From Desulfobulbaceae bacterium UBA2273 (GTDB taxonomy: Bacteria > Desulfobacterota > Desulfobulbia > Desulfobulbales > Desulfurivibrionaceae), in NCBI GenBank assembly GCA_002347095.1, contig DDWZ01000011.1, positions 1 through 64,000 on the forward strand: a stretch of 64,000 bases of DNA, written 5' to 3'. The position numbers were made by a program, and so were the translations under genes. The notes beneath the pieces were generated by a model, which saw only the letters and a program-made list of their open reading frames with translations, ran no database searches and was not told where the DNA came from. Shown piece by piece: positions 8,632 through 16,174 of this stretch. Within the stretch, counting starts at the first letter, position 1; each line of letters opens with the position of its first letter.

Positions 8632-8868
8632 ATGAAAACAGCAATCTCCATACCGGACAAATTATTTCGTGCCGCAGATCAGTTCGCCAAAAGCCACGGC
8701 TTTTCCCGAAGCCAGCTCTTTTCCGAAGCCGTTGCCCAATATCTTGAACAGCATCCTTCCGGCCAGATCACCAGACAACTCGATGCAGTGTATTCATCCG
8801 AGCCTGCGCAACTGGACGACGCTCTTTCCGCAATGCAATTCAGCTCTATAGATAAAGAAGAATGGTAG
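8632..8868 (+). CDS. Ribbon-helix-helix antitoxin (MazE-like)
   Basis: 78 residues. The N-terminus (MKTAISIPDKLFRAADQFAK, then FSRSQLFSEAV) has the beta-strand/helix pattern of ribbon-helix-helix DNA-binding antitoxins; the acidic C-terminus would wrap the toxin. No Shine-Dalgarno is visible, consistent with a leaderless start. It overlaps the toxin gene by 7 nt. Base composition is AT-richer than flanking genes. Confidence 0.85.
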   Translation: MKTAISIPDKLFRAADQFAKSHGFSRSQLFSEAVAQYLEQHPSGQITRQLDAVYSSEPAQLDDALSAMQFSSIDKEEW

Positions 8869-9206
8869 TAAATCGGGGGGAAATCTGGTGGGCTTCGCTT
8901 CCTGACCCGGTTGGCTCAACCCCCGGTTATAAGAGGCCGATACTCATTGTCCAAGCAAACGAATTCAACAAAAGCAAAATCAACACCCTGATTGCCGTGG
9001 CAATCACCTCAAATATCCGTTTAGCAGCCGCGCCGGGAAATATCCTGCTCACAGCCAAAAACTCGCAACTACCGCGAGAAAGCGTGATCAACGTCTCTCA
9101 GATAATCACCATAGACAAATCATTCTTAACCGAAAAGGTTCACACCCTTCCAAATGCAATTATGGATCAGGTTGATGATGGGTTGCGGTTAGTCCTGAAG
9201 CTATAG
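8862..9206 (+). CDS. mazF: MazF/PemK-family endoribonuclease toxin
   Basis: 114 residues with the MazF start VNRGEIWWASLPDP.GSTPGYKRPILIVQ and the later strand pattern SVINVSQIITIDK. Family members cleave mRNA at specific short sites. It is translationally coupled to the upstream antitoxin by overlap. Confidence 0.92.
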   Translation: MVVNRGEIWWASLPDPVGSTPGYKRPILIVQANEFNKSKINTLIAVAITSNIRLAAAPGNILLTAKNSQLPRESVINVSQIITIDKSFLTEKVHTLPNAIMDQVDDGLRLVLKL

Positions 9207-9564
9207 GATTATCGTCTCGCCTGGTTTCCGGTTTGGCTCTTCCACTCGCCTCTTCAAGGCATTCTCGTTATGGTTTTCCTTGCAATCCCGCGATGCCTGA
9301 ACTACAAAATCAGTGTCGGCTCAGGTGACAGAGAACGCGAGGCACAGTCTGACTTTTCCAGACATGGCAGGGGAAGATTAAGCTATAAGCTACCTCCGTC
9401 CCCTTCGACCCTCTCTAGTTGACAGGAATTAAGTATTATGTCCCCGGAATCCGCGCCCATTTTCTTGCAAGGCGAGGTTGCCATACGGGGAAGTGGGCCA
9501 CAAAATCTCGCGCGAGATAGATAATAATGTAGTTGTGCTGCAATAAAATCAAAGGGGCATCAAA
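9207..9564. other. Gene-free stretch with a mobile-element-like scar
   Basis: No convincing gene. Around 9426-9450 it holds the phrase ATTAAGTATTATGTCCCCGG, which recurs in altered form at about 29850 and, inverted, at about 10940. These phrases flank the AT-rich insertions of this window and look like remnants of IS200-type or REP-associated transposition. Confidence 0.45.
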
Positions 9565-10452
9565 TTGGCCGACACAAGATTTGCTAATTATATCAATCCA
9601 GCGATTGAAGCAATTAACGCCTTAGGTGGGTCTGCTCGGCCCCAAGAAGTTTACAAACACATTGCAGGCACGTTGAATCTCCCCGATCAAGTATTGAATG
9701 AAGAGAAGAAAAGCGGAGGCTCAAAGTTTGAAAATCAAGTTGCTTGGGCGAGGTTCTATCTGGCCAAGGCAGACATAATTGATTCTTCTCGCCATGGCGT
9801 TTGGTCACTTACGGACAAGGGCCGAAAAATTAAAAAATTAAACGACAACGAAATACAAGAACTAATCAGAGAAGTACAAGCGCAATCCCTTCCAACCTCA
9901 AGACCGACTCAGCCTTCCCCGACAGTAATAGTAAGAAAAAGAACTACTCAATACGAAGAAGAACAGGCGGAGGAACCACCGCCATCTGAAGAGTCAAATT
10001 ATAGGGGACAGTTGCTAGACATAATCTTGGCGTTACCGCCTGACGGTTTTGAGCGACTTTGCCAAAGACTTCTAAGGGAATCAGGTTTCCAAGAGGTAAC
10101 AGTAACCGGCAGGAGCGGTGACGGAGGCATAGATGGCATTGGAATTTTACAAATCAATCCATTCGTCAGCTTCAAGGCCTTATTTCAAAGTAAACGTTAT
10201 TCTGGTTCTGTCAGTTCTCCCCAAGTCAGAGACTTTCGAGGGGCTATGATGGGAAGGGCCGACAAAGGAATCATTATAACAACTGGAACCTTTACGGCAG
10301 ACGCAAAACGTGAAGCTGTCCGTGATGGTGTGCCACCAATTGAATTGGTAGATGGAGAAATGTTGCTCAATATGTTCGAGCAGTTAGAGCTTGGGCTAAA
10401 ATCAAGAACTACCTACGACATCGACCTCGGTTTCTTTAATGATTTTAAATAA
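9565..10452 (+). CDS. Mrr-type restriction endonuclease
   Basis: 295 residues. The N-terminal region (residues 1-95) is a winged-helix Mrr_N-like domain; a charged linker leads to the Mrr catalytic domain with DGFERLCQRLLRESGF, the nuclease core GDGGIDGIG and the Lys-bearing strand LFQSKRY, i.e. a PD-(D/E)xK active site. Mrr enzymes cut modified foreign DNA. The start is TTG 9565, as no ATG or GTG precedes the conserved N-terminus. It is AT-rich relative to the chromosome and is followed directly by an attC-like site. Confidence 0.88.
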   Translation: MADTRFANYINPAIEAINALGGSARPQEVYKHIAGTLNLPDQVLNEEKKSGGSKFENQVAWARFYLAKADIIDSSRHGVWSLTDKGRKIKKLNDNEIQELIREVQAQSLPTSRPTQPSPTVIVRKRTTQYEEEQAEEPPPSEESNYRGQLLDIILALPPDGFERLCQRLLRESGFQEVTVTGRSGDGGIDGIGILQINPFVSFKALFQSKRYSGSVSSPQVRDFRGAMMGRADKGIIITTGTFTADAKREAVRDGVPPIELVDGEMLLNMFEQLELGLKSRTTYDIDLGFFNDFK

Positions 10453-10458
10453 ATAAAA

Positions 10459-10552
10459 ACGCACAACAAAAGCATTCAGCGGACGGCGAGAACGTTGATG
10501 GCACTGACGCGTCAAGTATATTGGCGCCGTCCGCTGATGCAGGGCGTTATAA
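10459..10552. other. Integron attC-like recombination site
   Basis: Long imperfect palindrome: GCATTCAGCGGACGGCG (10472-10488) pairs with CGCCGTCCGCTGATGC (10525-10540) except for one extra T, matching the extrahelical base of attC sites. The outer ends carry AAC (CACAAC) and GTT (GCGTTAT), as required of R'' and R' boxes. It lies just after the mrr-like gene, where an attC belongs in a gene cassette. No integrase is in the window, so this would be a lone cassette or relic. Confidence 0.6.
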
Positions 10553-10591
10553 ATCAATTAACTCCATCCATCAAAAAACAAGGGGCACACC

Positions 10592-10918
10592 ATGTCTATG
10601 ACGGCAAAATCAACAATTGAAACACTTGGAAAACTTATCGACAAACTCCAAGATGCTCCAGAAATTGAACGTATTTCGCTTTGCATGACTATTGATGCTA
10701 TCCTTGATAAACTTGATGAGTGGGCTTCCGCATCTCAAGATGCAAAAGACGGCCACCCGTGCCCTGGGGGTGCAGGCCTGTTCATAACGGAAATGAAAGC
10801 ACCACTTTACTCAATTGCCGGACTTTTCGACTATGGACACAGTCATATCCAATGCATTTTATGGTTAAAAAGTGGACTTTCAAAAATGTCTGGTCAGAAT
10901 TGCTTTGCAATTAAATAA
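10592..10918 (+). CDS. Small hypothetical protein in AT-rich island
   Basis: 108 residues with AAGGGGCACACC before the ATG. The first half is helical and acidic (STIETLGKLIDKLQDAPEIERISLCMTIDAILDKLDEW). The tail is less regular and may reflect a truncation. No family recognised. Its position directly after the attC-like site suggests a cassette-borne gene. Confidence 0.55.
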   Translation: MSMTAKSTIETLGKLIDKLQDAPEIERISLCMTIDAILDKLDEWASASQDAKDGHPCPGGAGLFITEMKAPLYSIAGLFDYGHSHIQCILWLKSGLSKMSGQNCFAIK

Positions 10919-10989
10919 TTGCGTAATCTGTGCGTAATCTGGGGACATAATACCTATTTCTCCGGGGTTGTCCCCATTGTGCCTGGACA

Positions 10990-11052
10990 AATAGGGGGCA
11001 GACCACGGTTTACTGTAGCTTCAATCAAAACAACCGCAGTCTGCCCCCTATT
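10990..11052. repeat. 14-bp inverted repeat, possible MITE/REP unit
   Basis: AATAGGGGGCAGAC (10990-11003) and GTCTGCCCCCTATT (11039-11052) are exact reverse complements around a 35-bp centre, with a further CGGTT/AACCG match inside. It marks the right side of the AT-rich island; I see no gene within it. Confidence 0.7.
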
Positions 11053-11113
11053 GATTTATTATTGATTTAAGTTGGCAACGGCACCCCAATCAGCACCTAC
11101 CCCCTCACCCTAT

Positions 11114-11136
11114 CCCTCTCCCGCAAGGGGAGAGGG
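11114..11136. repeat. Small palindrome CCCTCTCCC-N5-GGGAGAGGG
   Basis: Perfect 9-bp stem with a GCAAG loop, followed by a short T-run. It is a common dispersed intergenic palindrome type; it could also end transcripts entering from the left. The stretch 10919-11302 otherwise holds no gene. Confidence 0.65.
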
Positions 11137-11282
11137 GACTTTTTGGGGGAGTCTGCAAGTTTCTCGCCGGACAATGTCGGCTCCCGTATTCTTCCTCAAT
11201 TTTTCCCCATCCCTCCCGTTTTTCTGAAAAATATTGACAACCCCTTGGCAACAGCTTAAAGGATACCAATGCTTAGTCATCT

Positions 11283-11299
11283 TTGGACAATATTGGACA
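11283..11299 (+). promoter_or_regulatory. Direct repeat TTGGACA upstream of the Ehr regulator
   Basis: Two TTGGACA copies (11283-11289 and 11293-11299) are exactly 10 bp apart, on the same helix face, and end 3 bp before the ATG. A TTGACA at 11234-11239 may be a -35 box. This could be an autoregulatory site for the HTH protein. Confidence 0.4.
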
Positions 11300-11302
11300 G
11301 AA

Positions 11303-11989
11303 ATGGATAAAACATTCATCTCCATAAAAGGCGTTGCGGAAAAACTGGGTGTTTCCGAGAAGACCATCTACCGGATGGTGAACGACAACCAGATCCCCTT
11401 TGCCGTGAAAATCGGCGGGCAATGGCGCTTCAAGGCCGACGAGGTGGTGGACTGGATCGACAGCCAGAAGCCCGGCGTTGCCGCGCCTCGCCGGAAGACG
11501 GATCACAGGATCTCCCTGGTCGATGCCCTGGAAAACGGGGCGGTCCTCTATCGTATCCACGGCAGCAATCGCGATGAGATCATCGACGAGCTGCTGGCGG
11601 CCCAGCCCTATTCCGCAAGCTTCGATGCCAAGGCGATCAAGATTTCCCTGCTTGCGCGGGAGTCGGTGGCCTCCTCTTCCATGGACGGCATCGCCTGGAT
11701 GTCCCCCGATCCCGCCCTGCCGGTCTATCTGGAAAAGAGCATGGTGATCCTCGCCTTTCTCGAACATCCGGTGGATTTCAAGGCGCTGGACCACCGCAAA
11801 ACCGAGTTGCTTTTTCTGGTGCTGCCCGCCAATAATGCCGAACTGGCCATTCTCGAACGTAAACTGTGGCGGCTTTCCATGTCCGCCCCTTTTCTGCACG
11901 GCATCCGGGAGCAGCCCACCCGCAAGAAACTCCTTGAGTTCATCGGCGCGCAGGAAGCCATGATTTTTCACCAGGGACCTGCCGCATGA
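11303..11989 (+). CDS. HTH (excisionase-type) regulator fused to EIIA-like domain
   Basis: 228 residues. Residues 5-55 form a MerR/excisionase-type helix-turn-helix (ISIKGVAEKLGVSEKTIYRMV...WRFKADEVVDWI). Residues about 72-220 resemble a PTS EIIA (PtsN/fructose) domain, but the phospho-acceptor His normally found in a GxALPHxR motif is replaced: the matching stretch reads GIAWMSPD, with Ser134. The domain may therefore sense a ligand or partner rather than be phosphorylated. The stop overlaps the next ATG (ATGA), so it is coupled to the membrane complex and probably regulates it. Confidence 0.82.
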   Translation: MDKTFISIKGVAEKLGVSEKTIYRMVNDNQIPFAVKIGGQWRFKADEVVDWIDSQKPGVAAPRRKTDHRISLVDALENGAVLYRIHGSNRDEIIDELLAAQPYSASFDAKAIKISLLARESVASSSMDGIAWMSPDPALPVYLEKSMVILAFLEHPVDFKALDHRKTELLFLVLPANNAELAILERKLWRLSMSAPFLHGIREQPTRKKLLEFIGAQEAMIFHQGPAA

Positions 11990-13971
11990 ATCTTCTGTGT
12001 GTTGCCTTCTTTCTTTTCATCCTGGGCGCGCTGTTGGCACTCCTGCCCGGGCGCGGCGGTGACAAAACAGCCACTCTTCTCGGCAGCGGCAGCGCCATTC
12101 TCGGGTGCCTGTGCGGCTTGGTGGCGGCGGGGCAGAGCCTGCTTGGAGAAGGAGCGGAAACATTTTTTCTTCCCTGGTCCATGCCGGGCGGGGCGTTTTC
12201 CCTGCGGCTGGACGGGCTCTCCGCCTTCTTTCTCCTCCCCCTCTTCATCGTTGGCCTGACCGGCGCCCTCTACGGGGCCGAATATATGAAGGGCGGCAAA
12301 GAACGGCTGAGGCCGGGACTGCATTGGACCTGGTACAACTTGCTCATCCTTTCCATGGCCCTGGTGGTGACCGCGGCCAACGGGTTGCTGTTCCTTTTTG
12401 CCTGGGAGTGCATGTCGCTCACCTCCTTTTTTCTGGTGATCAGCGAGTACGACCTGGCGGAAACAGTGGAGGCCGGTTGGACCTATCTGCTTGCCACCCA
12501 TCTCGGCGCCGCGTTTCTTTTTGCCTTTTTTCTTTCGGCCTCCGCGTTTTCCGGCAGCCTGGAATTTGCCTCTTTTCAGGTGCTCGGCCAGCTTTCGCTC
12601 CCGGTGGCCTCCGCGCTTTTTCTTTTGCTGCTGGTCGGCTTCGGCAGCAAGGCAGGCATCTTCCCCTTTCATGTCTGGCTGCCCGATGCGCACCCGGCCG
12701 CGCCCAGCCATGTTTCCGCGCTCATGAGCGGGGTCATGGTGAAAACCGCTATCTACGGGCTGCTCCGCTTGTCCGGTTTTTTGCCTGCCGGACCTGCCTG
12801 GTGGGGTGGCCTGTTGATGGCCATCGGCATCATCGGCGCCCTGTTCGGCATCGCCATGGCCGCCATGCAACGGGATGTGAAAAGGAGCCTTGCCTATTCC
12901 ACCGTGGAAAACATCGGCATCATCCTGCTGGCCCTCGGTTTCTGGATGCAGAGCCGGGCCAATGGGCACCATATCGCCGCGGCCTTTGCCCTGGCCGGGG
13001 GGCTGATCCACCTTTTGAACCACGCCCTGTTTAAGAGCCTGCTCTTCATGGGGGCCGGTTCGCTCATGCACGGCAGCGGCAGCCGGGATCTCAACCGGAT
13101 GGGCGGCCTCATGCGCCGCATGCCCATTACCGGGTTGCTCATTGTCTGCGGCGGCCTGGCCATCAGTGCGCTGCCGCCTTTCAATGGCCTGATCGGCGAA
13201 TGGTTCATCTACCGGGCCTTGCTTGAGAGCGGCACCGTGCTCTCCGGGTTGGCCGGCTTTTTTCCCCTGGTGCTCATCGGCCTGCTCGCCTTGGTGGGCG
13301 GCATGGTGATTGTTGTCATGACCAGGATCATCGGCATCGCCCTGGCCGGAGAGCCGCGCAGCCCTGAGGCTGCCCGGGCGCACGAGGCAGGCTGGCCCAT
13401 GTGGAGCAGCATGGCCGGTTTGGCCCTGCTCTGTCTGGCCGGCGGTATCATGCCGGTTTTGCTGCTCCAGGTGGCGGGACGGGCGGCAACCCTGCTTGAC
13501 CCGGGTGCGGCAACCCTGCTGGCCGACACGGCTTTTGAACCCTGGTGGCTGGGGATCATGGCGGTTGTGCTGCTTGGTTGTATTCTGGCGGCGTACACCT
13601 TGCTTCGCTGGCGGCAGGGGCGCGAGCCGGTGCCAACCTCCGCCACCTGGGGCTGCGGTTTTGCCTTTCCCTCGAGCCGGATGTCCTACAGCGCCGAGAG
13701 CTATACCGAACTGCCCCAAAGCGCCCTGTTCTGCAGTTGTCTGACCCCATCAACCGAAGATGGCCGGACCATCGGATTTTTTCCGGAGGTGACGCGCTTT
13801 TTCTTTGCCGCGCCGGATCCGGTGCTGGCCCGATTGTTCAAGCCTTTCTTCCGGTGGGCCGCTGATGTTTGCAGCGGCTTTCGCGGCCTGCAGGCAGGCC
13901 AGTTGCATGTGTATCTGCTTTATATCTTCAGCGCCACGATCCTCCTACTTTTTTGGGTAGGGCAACAATGA
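11986..13971 (+). CDS. hyfB: Ehr/hydrogenase-4-type proton-pump subunit B
   Basis: 661 residues, about 14-16 membrane segments. Proton-translocating antiporter family (NuoL/MrpA/HyfB) with the hallmark FGSKAGIFPFHVWLPDAHPAAPSHVSA region, MKTAIYG-type (MVKTAIYG) helix, DVKRSLAYSTVENIG and HALFKSLLFMGAG. A hydrophilic segment near 550-580 is followed by a final C-terminal helix. It is one of three antiporter-like subunits in this cluster (with 16175 and 20488). Its start overlaps the regulator gene. Confidence 0.93.
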   Translation: MNLLCVAFFLFILGALLALLPGRGGDKTATLLGSGSAILGCLCGLVAAGQSLLGEGAETFFLPWSMPGGAFSLRLDGLSAFFLLPLFIVGLTGALYGAEYMKGGKERLRPGLHWTWYNLLILSMALVVTAANGLLFLFAWECMSLTSFFLVISEYDLAETVEAGWTYLLATHLGAAFLFAFFLSASAFSGSLEFASFQVLGQLSLPVASALFLLLLVGFGSKAGIFPFHVWLPDAHPAAPSHVSALMSGVMVKTAIYGLLRLSGFLPAGPAWWGGLLMAIGIIGALFGIAMAAMQRDVKRSLAYSTVENIGIILLALGFWMQSRANGHHIAAAFALAGGLIHLLNHALFKSLLFMGAGSLMHGSGSRDLNRMGGLMRRMPITGLLIVCGGLAISALPPFNGLIGEWFIYRALLESGTVLSGLAGFFPLVLIGLLALVGGMVIVVMTRIIGIALAGEPRSPEAARAHEAGWPMWSSMAGLALLCLAGGIMPVLLLQVAGRAATLLDPGAATLLADTAFEPWWLGIMAVVLLGCILAAYTLLRWRQGREPVPTSATWGCGFAFPSSRMSYSAESYTELPQSALFCSCLTPSTEDGRTIGFFPEVTRFFFAAPDPVLARLFKPFFRWAADVCSGFRGLQAGQLHVYLLYIFSATILLLFWVGQQ

Positions 13972-14009
13972 AAAGAGAATCTGATTGCCAAGCAATCTTA
14001 GACAAGTTC

Positions 14010-14220
14010 TTTTCATATGCAGTCAAGATCCCATTGGCCCGCCGCCGAGCACCGGAGAGGCTGCCGAAAAAGGGCTTTGCACTGTTTGAGGCGAAGCCGA
14101 GTTTGCAAAGCCCCGGCAGCATCGAGGAGCGCAGGGCATCCCGCCTTGGCGGGACAAGGGACACAGGGTGCCCTTTCTTTGGTTCGTTTCTTTGGGCAAG
14201 CAAAGAAATGAACAGAAGGA
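14010..14220 (-). repeat. ~210-bp dispersed repeat, copy 1 (inverted orientation)
   Basis: The reverse complement matches 50972-51180 almost throughout, including TTTTCATATGCAGTCAA at one end and the CTTTGGGCAAGCAAAGAAATGAA end, and matches most of 24738-24943. It fills the 350-bp gap between the first two subunit genes of the Ehr cluster, which has no coding capacity I would defend. Confidence 0.85.
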
Positions 14221-14321
14221 TGAAGCGTATTCCTCTGGCTGCTGAGATTGCTTGATAATCGGAAAAGGGAAAAGCATGAGTCATTTCATTTTTAATTTCG
14301 TATTTTAAAGAGAGAACCGTG

Positions 14322-15230
14322 ATGCTCGAATTGTTCCTGCACCTTCTCCTGCTCTTCGGTCTTTCCCCCCTGTTGCCCGGGGTGATCGGCAAGACCAAGG
14401 CCCTTTTTGCCGGACGGGTTGGCCCCCCGTTTTTGCAGTCCTACTACGATATCTGGAAACTGTTGGGCAAGGGTCTGGTCATCAGCCGCACCACCACCTG
14501 GGTTTTCCGGGCTGGGCCGGTGCTCGGTCTTGCCGTGCCGGTGCTCGCCGCGCTCCTGGTCCCTTTCGGCGCCATCGGCGCGCCCCTTTCCTTTGCCGGC
14601 GACTTGATCTTCTTTGTCTATCTTTTCGGGCTCTCCCGTTTTTTCACGGCTGCGGCGGCCCTGGACACCGGCTCCTCCTTCGAGGGCATGGGCGCGGCCC
14701 GCGAGGTCACTTTTTCCTGTCTGGCCGAGCCGACGGTGTTCTTCTGCTTCATCGTTTTGGCCAGGCTTTCCGGCTCCCTTTCCCTGGACGCCATGTTCGG
14801 CCAAGCCCTGAATGCGGGGTGGCAGAGCGCGGGCCCCTCCCTGGTTCTGGTCCTGGCCTGCCTCTTTGTCGTAGTCCTGGTGGAAAATTGCCGCATCCCC
14901 TTCGACGATCCCAATACCCATCTGGAGCTGACCATGATCCACGAGGTCATGGTGCTCGACCACAGCGGCCCTGATTTCGGCATGATTCTCTACGGCGCCG
15001 CCATGAAGCTCTTTGTTCTGGGCGCGCTGGTTGTTCGCCTCGTCTTTCCCGGCGCCACCGAAAATGTGCTGCTTGACACCCTGCTCTTTAGCGGCTCGAT
15101 GCTGCTTCTGGCCGTGGTCATCGGGGTGGTCGAATCCACCATGGCGCGGCTGCGGCTGCTGCGGGTGCCGCAGTTGCTGGTCGGCACCATGCTGCTCTCT
15201 TTTTTCTCGCTGATTCTGCTCTTGAGGTAA
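14322..15230 (+). CDS. hyfC: Ehr/hydrogenase-4 subunit C (NuoH-like membrane anchor)
   Basis: 302 residues, about eight membrane segments. Family features: SPLLPGVIGKTKALFAGRVGPPFLQSYYDIWKLLGKG, ALDTGSSFEGMGAAREV and VENCRIPFDDPNTHLELTMIHEVM, all typical of the NuoH/HyfC subunit that couples the hydrophilic arm to the pump. ATG 14322 is preferred over the GTG one codon upstream. Confidence 0.93.
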   Translation: MLELFLHLLLLFGLSPLLPGVIGKTKALFAGRVGPPFLQSYYDIWKLLGKGLVISRTTTWVFRAGPVLGLAVPVLAALLVPFGAIGAPLSFAGDLIFFVYLFGLSRFFTAAAALDTGSSFEGMGAAREVTFSCLAEPTVFFCFIVLARLSGSLSLDAMFGQALNAGWQSAGPSLVLVLACLFVVVLVENCRIPFDDPNTHLELTMIHEVMVLDHSGPDFGMILYGAAMKLFVLGALVVRLVFPGATENVLLDTLLFSGSMLLLAVVIGVVESTMARLRLLRVPQLLVGTMLLSFFSLILLLR

Positions 15231-15237
15231 GGGAATA

Positions 15238-15882
15238 ATGGATAACTACAATCCGGCCAATCTGCTGCTGTTGTTGGTCATCCTGTTTAACTTCTTTCTC
15301 CTGGGGAGCAGCCGCCTGGGCGCCTGCATCCGGACCGTGGCCATCCAGGGCGGTATCCTCTCGCTGCTGCCCCTGTTTCTCCACGGCTTTACGGGCCATG
15401 CCCTGATTCTGGCCGGCGGGGCGTTTCTGCTCAAGGGCTTGGCCATTCCCTTTCTGCTGTTACGAGCCATCCGCCAGGTGCATATCAAGAGGGAAATGGA
15501 GCCGCTGCTCGGCTACGTTCCGACCCTGCTCCTCGGCACCCTGGCCACGGCCGGGGCGTTTATTTTCAGCGACCGGCTGCCGCTCATCGAGGCGCACCGA
15601 GGTTCGCTCTTCATCCCTGTCGGCCTGGCCACCCTGGCCACCGGGTTTCTCATGCTTATCACCCGGCGCAAGGCCATCACCCAGGCCCTTGGCTACCTGA
15701 TTTTTGAAAACGGGGTGTTCATCTTCGGCATGCTTCTGGCCGAGGCCATGCCCCTGATGGTTGAGGCCGGGGTGCTGCTCGATCTGCTGGTCGCGGTTTT
15801 TGTCATGGGGATTGTCATGCACCAGATCAACCGGGAATTTTCCACCATGAATACCGGCCAACTTTCTTCCTTGAGGGAGTAA
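15238..15882 (+). CDS. hyfE: Ehr/hydrogenase-4 subunit E (NuoK-like)
   Basis: 214 residues, six to seven hydrophobic helices, matching HyfE length and pattern (KAITQALGYLIFENGVFIFGMLLAEAMPLMVEAGVLLDLLVAVFVMGI). AAGGGAATA precedes the ATG, 7 bp after the previous stop. It forms part of the membrane arm. Confidence 0.92.
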   Translation: MDNYNPANLLLLLVILFNFFLLGSSRLGACIRTVAIQGGILSLLPLFLHGFTGHALILAGGAFLLKGLAIPFLLLRAIRQVHIKREMEPLLGYVPTLLLGTLATAGAFIFSDRLPLIEAHRGSLFIPVGLATLATGFLMLITRRKAITQALGYLIFENGVFIFGMLLAEAMPLMVEAGVLLDLLVAVFVMGIVMHQINREFSTMNTGQLSSLRE

Positions 15883-16006
15883 CTATTCAGCAGCACCGCA
15901 TCTGCTTCGGAGTCTCGCAGGCTCGCTTACCTGTCATCGGCCTGCTCATGTGCAGCAGCACACTGTGCAGACCTCTTCCGCGCATCTGCACCACTGCTGA
16001 ATAATT
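15880..16006 (+). repeat. Structured ~105-bp element, copy A
   Basis: Begins on the stop codon of the preceding gene. Outer arms AACTATTCAGCAG (15881-15893) and CTGCTGAATAATT (15994-16006) pair at 12 of 13 positions. The core holds the family markers GCATCTGC near both ends and TCATCGGCCTGCTCATGTGCA...GCAGACCTCTTCC between. This copy has an extra ~27 bp near its left side. The following stretch to 16174 has one small hairpin (AATCGCA/TGCGATT) and no gene. Confidence 0.85.
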
Positions 16007-16174
16007 GATGGTCTCGTAAAAAGGGAAAAAGGTCACAGGTCCGCGACACAAAATCAAATGGTTCCGCACCGGCAACCGTTGTAATCGCAGCTTTTTGCGA
16101 TTTCAACAATAGTTACATTATGTGGTTTTCGTCCAATTCCGGCATCAAGCTGGATAGTTACTTAAGGGAATAAC

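Noticed and set aside
9235..9300. A possible second attC half-site (GGCATTCTCGTTATG)
   Set aside because: The matching left arm could not be found and the pairing is weak, so it is not reported as a site.
11968..13719. 583-codon minus-strand open frame across the first pump-subunit gene
   Set aside because: It mirrors a clear membrane protein; its own product is a His/Gln/Gly-rich string without hydrophobic order. The similar frame at 20449-22368 is rejected for the same reason.
15880..16006. Treating the five-copy element as integron attC sites
   Set aside because: The core sequence is strongly conserved between copies and the GTT/AAC ends are not consistent, unlike attC, where only the ends are conserved.
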